A stretch of DNA of 64,000 nucleotides from Chryseobacterium oncorhynchi (GCF_002899895.1 NZ_PPEI02000004.1:248001-312000); one strand, 5' to 3'. Positions 46,450 to 55,709 are shown, counted from the stretch's first letter. A program made the numbers and translations. Notes: generated by a model from the letters alone, not told the origin.

Positions 46450-49050
46450 TTATTTTACAATAACCTTGTAAGATTTTACAGTTGATTTAGTTTCGATCTT
46501 AATGATATAGATTCCTGTAGGCAATGAAGAGGTATTAATACCTGTACGCGCCGTGAATTTATCAGACTTAACTACTTGTCCCTGTGCTGAGAACAATGTA
46601 TACACCCCTTCTTCTGCAGCTGTAATCATAAGGTTTTCACCAGATTTTACCGGATTAGGATATACCTTAACGTCATTTGCCGTTTCAGTTATTTCTGAGC
46701 TTCCTGTAATTTTCTCAGAGCCCATTGATGCGTTTTTCAGTAATGTAGCGTAAGGAGAAAGTGGAGAATTCGGTGATCCTCTTTTCACAAGATCTGTATC
46801 TACAACAGCCTGTATACCGTCTCTATCTTTATCATCAATAGTAGAGATAAATCCACCTCCTGTTGTATCCAGATTACCTTTTCCAATTTGGTATAGATCA
46901 AGATCCGAACCATTGGAAGTAAGATCAAGGAAATCAGGCTGGCTGTCTCCGTCTGTATTTTTAAGAGAATATTTCAACGTACCAGAATCTGGATAAGTTT
47001 CTAATATATCAGCTAAACCATTATTTCCTACAGCCACGCCAGCATCAATGACACCGTTACGATCTGCATCAATCTGATTGATTACTGAGGTAGGAATCCC
47101 TGATTCGAATAGATCCAAAATTCCGTCATTATCAGAATCAAGATCACGATAATTTGGAACTGCATCTCCAAGTATAGGGGTGATTAAAATATCTCCTTCC
47201 ATATCATCATCTTCAAATTTTCCGTTTTTATCAAAATCTTCTGTTGAATCCGGAATACCATCATTATCAGAATCAAAATCACAAGCATCCACAATTCCAT
47301 CACCATCAGTATCTAATGTTGGCGACTTATCGTTAACCACTGTACATCCTTCTGCACAATCCGGAATACCATTTCCATTATTATCGATACTATCATCTCC
47401 TCCAGGGCAACGATCGAAGCAGTTTGGCGTTCCATCGTTATCATCATCTTTACTTGCAAAAGCATTATAGATATAATAGTTCTGAGGAATACGAACCGCT
47501 GTTCCGCTATTGAAAGTAATCTTCATACGGTTAAAAGGTTTTGTTGCTTTTCCTCCTACATAGAACTTATTTGAATTGGTTGTAAAGAAGTTTCCACTGA
47601 TAAGGCTTCCGGAACTTGTAAAGGTATCTGTTACGGCGTTTCCATTATACAATGTTACGGTAATATTTTCCAGAACACTTACTCCAAGAAGGTTTCCTGC
47701 TTTTTCCACTGTAAACCCCGCCATTGTATTGACTGGCAACATAGAATTACTGCTTACCGTAGCATATGCTGAGAAAATACTCAAGATAGATGCTGCCGGA
47801 ACCGTTGCTGTTGCATAATTGGATGGATTGTTATCAACAATTGCTTCAGGATTTGTCATTTTGGCTAAAATAAGTCCTAAAAATCCTGGTCCTGACGTCC
47901 AGCTTCCTCCTGTTACCAGATTTCCTGGGATAGCAGAACCACTTGTCTGTATTTTATCATCACATTCACAAGATAATGGTTCTTCAAAAGCATAATATAC
48001 CTTAAGTGATCCTAAGTTGAATCCCAGAGTCTGGGTAATTTTCAATCTTACTTCATTGAATGGCTTGGTAGTAGTAAGAGTAACTTTTTGTTTTCCGGAA
48101 CCGTAACCAAGAACTTTAATATTGATTAAACCTCCACCATCAGACAACTGTCTTGAATCCTGAAGTTGTCCGAATAAATAAGTTTCAATGGTAATATTTT
48201 TCAAGAACTCGGCACTTAAAAGTTTCCCCTGATCATCTGGTTCTATTACAAATCCTGTTCTATTACCAGCAGGATATACCTGATTTTTATCCAAAACTCC
48301 TACTGAATAGGATCCTAGCAATCCTATTGGAAGAACTACTCTCCCGAAAGAGTTTTTATTTCCGTCTCCAATATTTTCTTTATTCTGAACATAAGAAAGA
48401 GGAGCAAGGAAACTACTGCTTCCCGAAACATTCCCGTCAACACCACTTCCTGCAATGATATCATCACAAATACCATTATTATCAGTTGGTACTTTTGTAG
48501 GGTCAAATGCAAATGCATAATACACATTCATAGCACTGAAAACTGAAAGAACGTTTGTTTGATATAATCTTACTTCATCAAACTCTTTAGTCGTTTTTAA
48601 ATGTAAGAATATTCTGTTTTTGCTTCCCCCAAATGCCGGCACTGATAAAAGCGTACTGCTGGTTGTTGTTTCCTGAAGAACTCCATTTCTATAAGTACTG
48701 ATTCTTAAAGAGCTTAATAAATCAATCGTAATAAAACTTGTCCCAAGATCTACATTAAATCCGGTGATATATCCTGCCGGGTAAGAAGTGTTTTTGTTCT
48801 TCACAGAAATTCCATTTCCACTTACCAGAGAGGCAAAGTTACCCATGCTTACACTGTTGTCTAAGTTAGCATCTACCACCGGATTCATATTTCCGTTATA
48901 ACACGCCAGACAAATCCCTGAATTGTTTACAGGCTTTGCTTCTACTCCCATCCCTCGGATAGGCTCGTAGCCTTGTTGTGCAAATACTACTGCAGACATT
49001 ACTAATGTCATGAGCATTGCTGTCAAGTTCTCGAATAATTTTTTGGTCAT
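46450..49050 (-). CDS. T9SS-sorted surface protein with three beta modules and TSP3 repeats
   Basis: 866 residues with a signal peptide (1-25, VFAQ). Three related modules of about 150 residues fill residues 40-530; each has a PAG/VNTMAGF-like segment, a LENITVxLY strand pair, a K(P/E)F(N/D)(E/R) segment (TKEFDEVRL, TKPFNEVRL, TKPFNRMKI) and an ending like YYAFA. Then follow several Asp-rich thrombospondin type 3 repeats (DTDGDGIVDACDFDSDNDG), expected to bind calcium, and a T9SS type A tail (VYPNPVKSG, LPTGIYIIKI). It should be on or released from the cell surface. No enzymatic motif. Confidence 0.88.
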   Translation of the reverse strand: MTKKLFENLTAMLMTLVMSAVVFAQQGYEPIRGMGVEAKPVNNSGICLACYNGNMNPVVDANLDNSVSMGNFASLVSGNGISVKNKNTSYPAGYITGFNVDLGTSFITIDLLSSLRISTYRNGVLQETTTSSTLLSVPAFGGSKNRIFLHLKTTKEFDEVRLYQTNVLSVFSAMNVYYAFAFDPTKVPTDNNGICDDIIAGSGVDGNVSGSSSFLAPLSYVQNKENIGDGNKNSFGRVVLPIGLLGSYSVGVLDKNQVYPAGNRTGFVIEPDDQGKLLSAEFLKNITIETYLFGQLQDSRQLSDGGGLINIKVLGYGSGKQKVTLTTTKPFNEVRLKITQTLGFNLGSLKVYYAFEEPLSCECDDKIQTSGSAIPGNLVTGGSWTSGPGFLGLILAKMTNPEAIVDNNPSNYATATVPAASILSIFSAYATVSSNSMLPVNTMAGFTVEKAGNLLGVSVLENITVTLYNGNAVTDTFTSSGSLISGNFFTTNSNKFYVGGKATKPFNRMKITFNSGTAVRIPQNYYIYNAFASKDDDNDGTPNCFDRCPGGDDSIDNNGNGIPDCAEGCTVVNDKSPTLDTDGDGIVDACDFDSDNDGIPDSTEDFDKNGKFEDDDMEGDILITPILGDAVPNYRDLDSDNDGILDLFESGIPTSVINQIDADRNGVIDAGVAVGNNGLADILETYPDSGTLKYSLKNTDGDSQPDFLDLTSNGSDLDLYQIGKGNLDTTGGGFISTIDDKDRDGIQAVVDTDLVKRGSPNSPLSPYATLLKNASMGSEKITGSSEITETANDVKVYPNPVKSGENLMITAAEEGVYTLFSAQGQVVKSDKFTARTGINTSSLPTGIYIIKIETKSTVKSYKVIVK

Positions 49051-49085
49051 TTTTTTTATTTTTAAGGTTTGTGTTTATTTTTTTA

Positions 49086-50213
49086 CTAGAATGCTTTCCA
49101 TATTGTTCCATTACATCCTTCATGCACTCTAGCTGTAGCATTGTAACGGATAGCTCCTTCTTCCTTGCTTGTACATGTATTATTGGATGGAGCAATTCCT
49201 TTCATTTGAATAGCGGCTCCTGATGCTGTATCAGCTGTAGGTACCATATTAATCCCTACAATAGCATCCGTTCCGTTTCCTATATTGAAAAAGACATGGG
49301 CTTTATTGGCATACACTGATTGTCCCGCTAATGCCTTTCCTGTAAATCCTATTGCTATGGCCTGCCCTCCTGAAACATCATTTGCAGAACCTATGGCAAC
49401 GGTATTGGTTACTGCTGTATTTCCAGCTCCCACAATAATACCTCCGTTATTAGTATTACTATTTCCCAGGGTTAACCCCGTAATTCCTGTTATTGTGTTC
49501 AGGTTTCCAAAGACTAAATTATTAGCCCCCGATGCGTTGTTGGAATTCCCAATAACCTTAGCTCCATTATTTGCAGTATTCCCTAATCCGATTGCAACTG
49601 CCGGAAAATTTCCTTGTGCAGACACCGTATTATCTTTTCCTAATGCTACATTAGAAGAAGTACTATTTGTAAGTGTATTATTGGATCCCCAAGTGAATGA
49701 TGCAAAAGATCCTGTGGTAGTATTAGAATTCCCTCCACGCAGGGTTCCGTTTACATCCAAAATTCCTTTAACATTTTTCTGGGTAGCCAATACCAGGCTT
49801 TGCCCGTCACTTGTTCCTAAATAATTTCCAGTTGAAATATCAGCTCCCAAACCGGCAGTAGTAGCTACAGTTCCTGTATTTCCTGTTGTTCGCCAGTCAG
49901 AACCTAAGTTGCTCCATTTTGTACCATCAAAATAATAGTAACCGGGTATTACAACATCAACAGTTTGTCCGGTGGGTGCTGCTTCTACTGTAGTAACATA
50001 TACTATTGCTCCTGTTTGGGCTGTTGTATAGCTCTTAGCTTTCAATTGTACTCCTGTAAGTCTTGGTGCGATAACACCGTCCAGCTTACTATTATCTGAT
50101 GGAAAACCCACCACATCAAGAGACGCCTGTGGCATCGATACATTAATCCCAACCTGTGCACACGTGAGAAGACTCACAGATAAGAATCCTAATGTGAATA
50201 ATTTGCTTTTCAT
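49086..50213 (-). CDS. Exported protein with YadA-head-like repeats
   Basis: 375 residues with a signal peptide ending CAQ, followed by VGINVSMPQASLDVVG. From about 170 to 300 there are short repeats of the form xxNxALGxxNTVSAxG, VAIGLGNTANNG, LVFGNLNTITG, TLGNSNTNNG, VAIGSANDVSGG, much like the left-handed beta-roll heads of YadA trimeric adhesins. There is no C-terminal membrane anchor; instead the protein ends in GAIRYNATARVHEGCNGTIW. It may be a trimeric fibre or fibre tip. Confidence 0.8.
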   Translation of the reverse strand: MKSKLFTLGFLSVSLLTCAQVGINVSMPQASLDVVGFPSDNSKLDGVIAPRLTGVQLKAKSYTTAQTGAIVYVTTVEAAPTGQTVDVVIPGYYYFDGTKWSNLGSDWRTTGNTGTVATTAGLGADISTGNYLGTSDGQSLVLATQKNVKGILDVNGTLRGGNSNTTTGSFASFTWGSNNTLTNSTSSNVALGKDNTVSAQGNFPAVAIGLGNTANNGAKVIGNSNNASGANNLVFGNLNTITGITGLTLGNSNTNNGGIIVGAGNTAVTNTVAIGSANDVSGGQAIAIGFTGKALAGQSVYANKAHVFFNIGNGTDAIVGINMVPTADTASGAAIQMKGIAPSNNTCTSKEEGAIRYNATARVHEGCNGTIWKAF

Positions 50214-50334
50214 TGTAATTGATATTTGTTGTTTTTTTTTGCATTTGTTTTATTTAAAGGGCAAATCTCTAGCTATCTCATTTAAAATAGTAAATGAAGA
50301 CATTCATAATGTAACCAAAGAATTGTAAAAAAAA

Positions 50335-50832
50335 TTAGAATATATTAAGAGGAGTGGCCAATTTGTCTGGGATTTTGATAATACACTTAAAGCCGTCAAT
50401 CAATTTGAAAGAATTGATAATAAACTTCTTGACCTTTTCAAATACCATTCTCGTATTTTCATTATCACTTAAATAGTGTTCTCTCCATTTGTACTGTACG
50501 GAAATAAACTTCATATTCTCTACAGAGAATAGAAAGAAATCTTTGTCATTAATGATAGGAGGATTATTTTGTAAAGTACGATTATGAAATATAATGTATT
50601 GAGATGTATGATCATCTTTTGTATGATGATAAGATTTGCCATTCACATTCTTCTGGATTTTTTTATTTTCCATCAGCTGATGCGAACCAATTTTATTTAT
50701 ACCTGTGTAATGCAGCAGTTCAAACTTACTACCCATCGTAACAGATACAAACCTAGTGTTCAGTTTTCCTATAGCCGACATAAGCAATAAGAATGCAATT
50801 TGACTATAGGAAAGAAAATAATTTCTATCCAT
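50335..50832 (-). CDS. Uncharacterised protein (165 aa) at the head of the surface block
   Basis: Not recognised. 165 residues, basic and His/Lys/Asn-rich, with a moderately hydrophobic N-terminus (SQIAFLLLMSAIG) that may be a membrane helix. The length is long for a chance frame and the codon choice is like that of neighbours. It precedes the YadA-like gene by 121 nt on the same strand, with no terminator between. Confidence 0.6.
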   Translation of the reverse strand: MDRNYFLSYSQIAFLLLMSAIGKLNTRFVSVTMGSKFELLHYTGINKIGSHQLMENKKIQKNVNGKSYHHTKDDHTSQYIIFHNRTLQNNPPIINDKDFFLFSVENMKFISVQYKWREHYLSDNENTRMVFEKVKKFIINSFKLIDGFKCIIKIPDKLATPLNIF

Positions 50833-51057
50833 TATATTGTGTTTTTTTCTTATTGCAAATATAATAATTTTTCAATAAAAACAATTTTTTAATAAAAAAA
50901 ATACACCTAAAATATAAAATACATGTAATAAGTATAAAATATACTATTGATTTTTAAGAAATAAATAACGATAATCAAATATAGCATAATACAAAGCAAT
51001 AATATTCTAATACATATATAAATTAAATGCTTGATTGTAAAGGAATGACAACAAAAA
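50833..51057. other. A/T-rich intergenic stretch, upstream of the 165-aa gene
   Basis: About 225 nt of very A/T-rich sequence between the end of the rplKAJL operon and the surface block. I see no gene; it must hold the promoter of the surface block, but no clear TAnnTTTG match was picked. Confidence 0.5.
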
Positions 51058-51081
51058 AAGCCCGGGCAAATGCCCGGGCTT
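51058..51081 (-). terminator. Strong terminator of rplKAJL
   Basis: Perfect 11-bp GC-rich stem aagcccgggca / tgcccgggctt, followed by seven T on the minus strand. It should stop transcription before the surface block and so uncouples rpoBC from rplL. Confidence 0.95.
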
Positions 51082-51106
51082 CCTATATTTATAATAAAAT
51101 TGAAAA

Positions 51107-51472
51107 TTATTTCAATTCTACTTCAGCACCAGCTTCTTCTAATTGCTTCTTAAGAGCTTCAGCTTCGTCTTTAGAAACTCCTTGCTTAATTGCAGCTGGA
51201 GCACCATCTACGATATCTTTAGCTTCTTTAAGACCAGCACCAGTTAAATCTTTTACTAATTTAACGATAGCTAATTTAGAAGCACCTGCAGACTTAAGAA
51301 TTACATCGAATTCAGTCTTTTCTTCAGCAGCTTCTCCACCACCTGCAGCAACAACTACAGCAGCAGCAGCTGGCTCAATTCCGTACTCATCCTTAAGGAT
51401 AGTAGCTAATTCGTTTACGTCTTTTACAGTTAGGTTTACTAGCGTTTCAGCTAAATTTTTTAAATCTGACAT
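51107..51472 (-). CDS. rplL: 50S ribosomal protein L7/L12
   Basis: 121 residues: N-terminal dimerisation helices, an Ala/Gly-rich hinge ([14 protein letters not shown]) and a C-terminal factor-binding domain ([24 protein letters not shown]). It forms the ribosomal stalk that recruits translation factors. Last gene of the rplKAJL operon; a strong terminator follows. Confidence 0.98.
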   Translation of the reverse strand: MSDLKNLAETLVNLTVKDVNELATILKDEYGIEPAAAAVVVAAGGGEAAEEKTEFDVILKSAGASKLAIVKLVKDLTGAGLKEAKDIVDGAPAAIKQGVSKDEAEALKKQLEEAGAEVELK

Positions 51473-51518
51473 TGTTGTAATGTTTTTGTTGATTATTTAT
51501 TTAATTTTTTGAGTATAA

Positions 51519-52103
51519 TTATTCAGCACTTGTTTCTTCAGTGCTTTCTGCAGCAGCTTCTGGAGCTTCAGCAGGAGTTTCTTCTACAGCAGGAGCAGCT
51601 TCTTCAGCTTTAGCTTCTACAGTTTCAGATTTGTTTTGAAGAGCAGAAACAACTCTTTGAATTGGAGATTGAAGTAATCCAATGATTTCTCCGATCATTT
51701 CTTCTCTAGACTTGATGTTAGCAAGTGCAGATAAGTTTTCGTCTCCAACGTAGAAAGTTTCTTGAACAAAAGCAGACTTTAAAGCTGGCTTTTCTTCTTT
51801 CTTTCTGAACCCTTGGATTAATTTTGCTGGACCGTTTGCAGTCTCAGAAATCATTAATGCAGAGTTTCCTTTAAAAGTTTGGAACATTTCAGAGTAATCT
51901 ACTCCTTCAATTTGTTCCATTGCTTTTTGCAAAAGTGTATTTTTTACAACTTTTACTTTGATATTTTGTTTGAAAGCCTGTCTTCTGAATTCTGAAGACT
52001 TAGCAGCGTTCAATCCGTCTAGATCTGCTACGTATACTACTTTTGCATCCTGAAGCAAGTCTTTGATCTCTTGTATTGCTACAACTTTTTGGTCTTTTGT
52101 CAT
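51519..52103 (-). CDS. rplJ: 50S ribosomal protein L10
   Basis: 194 residues. The ribosomal part (about 1-155) anchors the L7/L12 stalk and has the usual start TKDQKVVAIQEI and the KNTLLQKAM segment. A C-terminal tail of about 38 residues rich in Ala and Glu is an addition compared with the 165-residue E. coli protein. The gene is 17 nt downstream of rplA, so there is no room for a separate L10 leader. Confidence 0.97.
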   Translation of the reverse strand: MTKDQKVVAIQEIKDLLQDAKVVYVADLDGLNAAKSSEFRRQAFKQNIKVKVVKNTLLQKAMEQIEGVDYSEMFQTFKGNSALMISETANGPAKLIQGFRKKEEKPALKSAFVQETFYVGDENLSALANIKSREEMIGEIIGLLQSPIQRVVSALQNKSETVEAKAEEAAPAVEETPAEAPEAAAESTEETSAE

Positions 52104-52120
52104 TGTCTTAAGGATTTATA

Positions 52121-52813
52121 TTAGTTAACAGATTTAGTATCAATTGCAATACCAGGGCTCATTGTAGAAGACAAATAGATGCTTTTTACATAAGTTCCTT
52201 TAGCAGCAGTTGGCTTCATTTTGATCAATGTAGAGATCAATTCCTGCGCGTTTTCTTTGATTTTATCAGCATCGAAAGATACTTTACCAATACCAGCGTG
52301 GATGATACCATACTTGTCTACTTTGAAATCAATTTTACCTGCTTTCACTTCAGTTACTGCTTTACCAATTTCCATTGTTACAGTTCCTGATTTAGGGTTA
52401 GGCATTAAACCTCTTGGACCTAATACTCTACCTAATGGACCTAATTTACCCATTACAGCTGGCATAGTAACGATAACGTCAACGTCTGTCCAACCTTCTT
52501 TGATTTTTTGTAAATATTCGTCAAGACCTACATAATCAGCACCAGCAGCTTTAGCTTCTGCTTCTTTATCTGGAGTTACAAGAGCTAATACTTTAACATC
52601 TTTACCAGTACCATGAGGAAGAGATACTACACCTCTTACCATTTGGTTTGCTTTTCTTGGGTCTACACCTAATCTTACGGCGATATCTACTGAAGCATCA
52701 AACTTTGTAGTGTTCACTTCTTTTACAAGAGCTGAACCTTCTTCAAGGTTATAGATTCTTCCTTTTTCTACTTTGCTTAAAGCTTCCTTTTGCTTTTTTG
52801 TTAATTTTGCCAT
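52121..52813 (-). CDS. rplA: 50S ribosomal protein L1
   Basis: 230 residues with the L1 landmarks [20 protein letters not shown] and [10 protein letters not shown]. It binds 23S rRNA at the L1 stalk and in many bacteria represses its own operon. Eleven nt downstream of rplK. Confidence 0.98.
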   Translation of the reverse strand: MAKLTKKQKEALSKVEKGRIYNLEEGSALVKEVNTTKFDASVDIAVRLGVDPRKANQMVRGVVSLPHGTGKDVKVLALVTPDKEAEAKAAGADYVGLDEYLQKIKEGWTDVDVIVTMPAVMGKLGPLGRVLGPRGLMPNPKSGTVTMEIGKAVTEVKAGKIDFKVDKYGIIHAGIGKVSFDADKIKENAQELISTLIKMKPTAAKGTYVKSIYLSSTMSPGIAIDTKSVN

Positions 52814-52824
52814 TTCTTTAGGTT

Positions 52825-53271
52825 TTAAGCGTTAAAAGTTGGTTTAGTTCCTGTTACTCTTAATCCCATAGATCTAGCAGTACCTGCAACCATAGAAACT
52901 GCAGAATCCATTGTAAAGCAGTTAAGGTCAGTCATTTTATCTTCAGCGATTTTCTTCACTTGATCCCAAGATACAGAACCTACTTTGTTTCTGTTTGGTT
53001 CACCAGAACCACCCTTGATCTTAGCCGCATCCATTAACTGGATTGCTGCAGGAGGAGTTTTAATTACGAATTCAAAAGATTTGTCTTCGTACACTGTAAT
53101 TACTACAGGTAAAACTTGTCCTGGCTTATCTTGAGTTCTTCCGTTAAATTGCTTACAAAACTCCATGATGTTCACACCTGCAGAACCCAATGCTGGACCT
53201 ACTGGTGGAGAAGGGTTAGCTGCGCCACCTTTCACCTGAAGCTTTACCATTTTAAAGACTTTCTTAGCCAT
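52825..53271 (-). CDS. rplK: 50S ribosomal protein L11
   Basis: 148 residues: the proline-rich N-terminal region [20 protein letters not shown] and the rRNA-binding C-terminal domain ([10 protein letters not shown]). First gene of rplKAJL, with its own promoter about 100 nt upstream rather than following nusG directly. Confidence 0.98.
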   Translation of the reverse strand: MAKKVFKMVKLQVKGGAANPSPPVGPALGSAGVNIMEFCKQFNGRTQDKPGQVLPVVITVYEDKSFEFVIKTPPAAIQLMDAAKIKGGSGEPNRNKVGSVSWDQVKKIAEDKMTDLNCFTMDSAVSMVAGTARSMGLRVTGTKPTFNA

Positions 53272-53368
53272 TGTTTGTTTTTTAAATTTGAATAATTAAT
53301 GAGTTTGGAAGCATTTATTATTCAGTAGGTTATGCACTCACATAACAATAAACCTACTTTTCGGACTG

Positions 53369-53399
53369 CAAAAGTATAAAATATTTTTGAAACCACAAA
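53369..53399 (-). promoter_or_regulatory. Promoter of rplKAJL
   Basis: TTTG (53396-53399), 19-nt spacer, TACTTTTG (53369-53376) followed by GCAG on the minus strand. This is a textbook match to the flavobacterial consensus and gives a leader of about 90 nt. Confidence 0.75.
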
Positions 53400-53708
53400 C
53401 GGATATTGCTGATTTTTAAAAAGTTTTACATTTTTTTTCTTTGCGAAAATATTTTACATTCTAAATTTTATGCTGATACTATTGAAAAATTAAATTAGTC
53501 GGAAGACTTATAAAGCATCCGTATTTTCACCAATACTTATATAAAGAAAAAGAAGAGTAAATATATCCTTCTCTTTCCCAATTGCAATTCTATTTATTAC
53601 ATGATCCATTTTGTTTGAGTAATCCAGTGCAAAATAAAAATAATTATTTCACTGTAAATTTTAGAGGTTCCCCTATAAGAGTATAACAATAGAGTTATTA
53701 AAAACAAA
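53400..53708. other. Intergenic region between rplK promoter and surface block
   Basis: About 310 nt of A/T-rich sequence. No frame with a signal peptide, GG leader or known motif is seen on either strand. Confidence 0.5.
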
Positions 53709-53730
53709 AAACCAGACTACTGTCCGGTTT
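53709..53730 (-). terminator. Terminator of the three-gene surface block
   Basis: Stem aaaccagac / gtccggttt (one G-U pair), followed by TTTTTTG on the minus strand, 31 nt after the last gene. Confidence 0.85.
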
Positions 53731-53761
53731 CGCTTGAAAATAAATATATAATCAAATTATA

Positions 53762-54430
53762 TTAAAAGCCTGAAGGTTTATTAATTGTCTGTGCAGAACC
53801 ATTAGCTCCTCCTAAATCAGCATTAATATCATTGATATTTTGTTTTGTAATAAGCCTTTTGTAGGCCATTAAATAGAGATCCACTGTGAAATTATTATAG
53901 GTTCTGGATGCCCCTCCCGTAATATTAGCAATAATTCTACTATCTGTAAATTTTGCCTTGATATGCCAGGTTCCATTGCTTTTGAATGCAATAACATCCG
54001 GCGAACCTTGTTTATTATCATTAATCCCGTTATCCCCATAATCGAGCATTACATTTGTACTGCCATTATTAAGTCTAAACGAATAATTATGGAGAATAAC
54101 TAAAAAGTTATTCGCATCTATTTTTGTATCATAATCTGTAATTCCTTCTCCAGACACTCCTGTTAGTGAAAGCTTGAGATAGTTGAATAATCCGCTACTT
54201 TCCTGATTTGGATCATACAGCTGTATGGCATTTTCTGATGTTGCCAAAAAACTACCTCCTGTCATGGTAGGCTCTCCTGGATTTCTAAGATATAAAGAGT
54301 TGGTATAGGTCCTCCCGTTTACATCAAGAGTTTCTGTGGGTTTATCTGTTTTGATTCCTACTTTACCGATCTGAGCATTCATAAAAATTCCCAGACACAT
54401 CATTATTGTAATATAAATTCTTATTCTCAT
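53762..54430 (-). CDS. Exported paralogue 3 of the VGIxT...LDVxG family
   Basis: 222 residues, signal peptide to MNAQ, then IGKVGIKTDKPTETLDVNGR. The body is predicted beta-rich with no enzyme motif (SPDVIAFKSNGTWHIKAKF near the middle). It aligns by eye with the two preceding proteins: each has 'VGIxTxxPxxTLDVxG' at the N-terminus, then xLKxxLxxV, a DTKIxxxxFLVIL strand and a closing VDLYLMxYxR/K. It starts 6 nt after the second paralogue. Third of a tandem triplet. Confidence 0.85.
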   Translation of the reverse strand: MRIRIYITIMMCLGIFMNAQIGKVGIKTDKPTETLDVNGRTYTNSLYLRNPGEPTMTGGSFLATSENAIQLYDPNQESSGLFNYLKLSLTGVSGEGITDYDTKIDANNFLVILHNYSFRLNNGSTNVMLDYGDNGINDNKQGSPDVIAFKSNGTWHIKAKFTDSRIIANITGGASRTYNNFTVDLYLMAYKRLITKQNINDINADLGGANGSAQTINKPSGF

Positions 54431-54436
54431 GTTTTT

Positions 54437-55078
54437 CTATTGAAGCCCTAAAGGCGTGTTGGTTGATACTCCTGAAAAAGAAGCCGCAGCTGAAACGGAA
54501 CCTGTAAATGTTCCCCAATCTTTTACCAGTGATTTTTCAAATACATTCAGGGTAAGAGTCCATGTCCCATTTTGTTCAGAAGTGGTACTGGCTCCTTTAA
54601 AACTTAAATTAATTGCCTGATAATTTTTTCCCCCTTTCGCTACTTTAGTTACTTCTGTAGAGTAAGCACCGTAGGATCTTGGATTTGTAGAAGTATTTGC
54701 AGCTGATACTGCTCCACTAAAAACAGCTCCTGTAATTGCCACAACATATTTATCAGCATCCAATCCTGTGTTCAGGTTAATTACTTCATCCTGTTTCACA
54801 TTTTTCAAAATAACTCTATACATGTTTACCGGAGCTACATTACGAAGCGTAATATCAAGAAGCTTAACCTTTCCTACAGGTGAAGTATCCTTGGAACGCG
54901 TAAGTAATAAATAGTTTCCCTTTGCAGTTGTATTTTCAGTATCTATCAAATAAGATTCAACAAGTGTTTCACCTTCTACATCCAGGGTACCTTTTGGATT
55001 GGGAGTATTTATTCCCACTTGTGCTTTCATGCCTAAAGAGGCAACTGCTACAAGAAATAATGCAGTAATTTTTTTCAT
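54437..55078 (-). CDS. Exported paralogue 2 of the VGIxT...LDVxG family
   Basis: 213 residues, signal peptide to MKAQ, then VGINTPNPKGTLDVEGE. It shares the layout of its two neighbours, including KYVVAITGAVFSG in place of FLVIL, and a closing GTWTLTLNVFEKSLV. Function unknown. The gene is 10 nt after the first paralogue and 6 nt before the third, so the three are surely one transcript. Confidence 0.85.
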   Translation of the reverse strand: MKKITALFLVAVASLGMKAQVGINTPNPKGTLDVEGETLVESYLIDTENTTAKGNYLLLTRSKDTSPVGKVKLLDITLRNVAPVNMYRVILKNVKQDEVINLNTGLDADKYVVAITGAVFSGAVSAANTSTNPRSYGAYSTEVTKVAKGGKNYQAINLSFKGASTTSEQNGTWTLTLNVFEKSLVKDWGTFTGSVSAAASFSGVSTNTPLGLQ

Positions 55079-55088
55079 TATTGTATTT

Positions 55089-55709
55089 TTATTGAATTAA
55101 AGGTGCTGCTGCTGCACCTGTTGTAGAAGCTTTAAGATCTTGTGTTGAGTTTACTTCCTTGGCATATGACCTGTCATATACCAATAAATTAAGTGTCCAT
55201 TCTCCAGTAGGTAAAGTTGAAGCGGGAGAAAACCCTTCATAATCGGCTTTTAGCTTCCAAGTTCCTCCTGAGGAATAGGCAAAAATCTGAGGTACTGGGG
55301 TCAACCAATCTCCACTACTTGTTCTTATGGGTTGGGTAAATCCAAAAGAGGAAATTACAACCAGAAATTTTTGGGAATTGATCTTTGTATCAAATTGGTT
55401 CACCCAGTCCTTATCGGAAGGATCACAGGTAATTTTAAATTGAATAATGTTAATTGGTGCCGGAGAATTAGGTACAAAAGTATCATTATAGGCTGTAATT
55501 TTATTTTCCGGTGCCGGAGACTTAATAATAAATGTGTAATTCTCATCAGCGCCAAGCTTTTCCATAGGTTTTTTGAAAACCATTCCGGATGTCTTCATAG
55601 TACCATTTACAGTCAGTTCTTTTTCCGGCTTTGTAGTGTTAATACCAACCTGAGCGTGCATAAATCCTATTGAACCTATTAAAAGGATCATCGAAGTAAT
55701 CTTTGTCAT
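55089..55709 (-). CDS. Exported paralogue 1 of the VGIxT...LDVxG family
   Basis: 206 residues, signal peptide to MHAQ, then VGINTTKPEKELTVNGT. The rest is beta-rich (QFDTKINSQKFLVVISSFGF, then GEWTLNLLVYDRSYAKE). No T9SS sorting tail is visible in any of the three, so export beyond the outer membrane by T9SS is not shown. First gene of the triplet. Confidence 0.85.
   Translation of the reverse strand: MTKITSMILLIGSIGFMHAQVGINTTKPEKELTVNGTMKTSGMVFKKPMEKLGADENYTFIIKSPAPENKITAYNDTFVPNSPAPINIIQFKITCDPSDKDWVNQFDTKINSQKFLVVISSFGFTQPIRTSSGDWLTPVPQIFAYSSGGTWKLKADYEGFSPASTLPTGEWTLNLLVYDRSYAKEVNSTQDLKASTTGAAAAPLIQ

Noticed and set aside
49285-49824. 179-codon plus-strand frame, Pro/Leu/Val-rich
   Set aside because: Antisense to the repeat region of the YadA-like gene; the repeated codons create a false open frame.
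51027-51512. 161-codon plus-strand frame over rplL
   Set aside because: Antisense to rplL and crosses its terminator.
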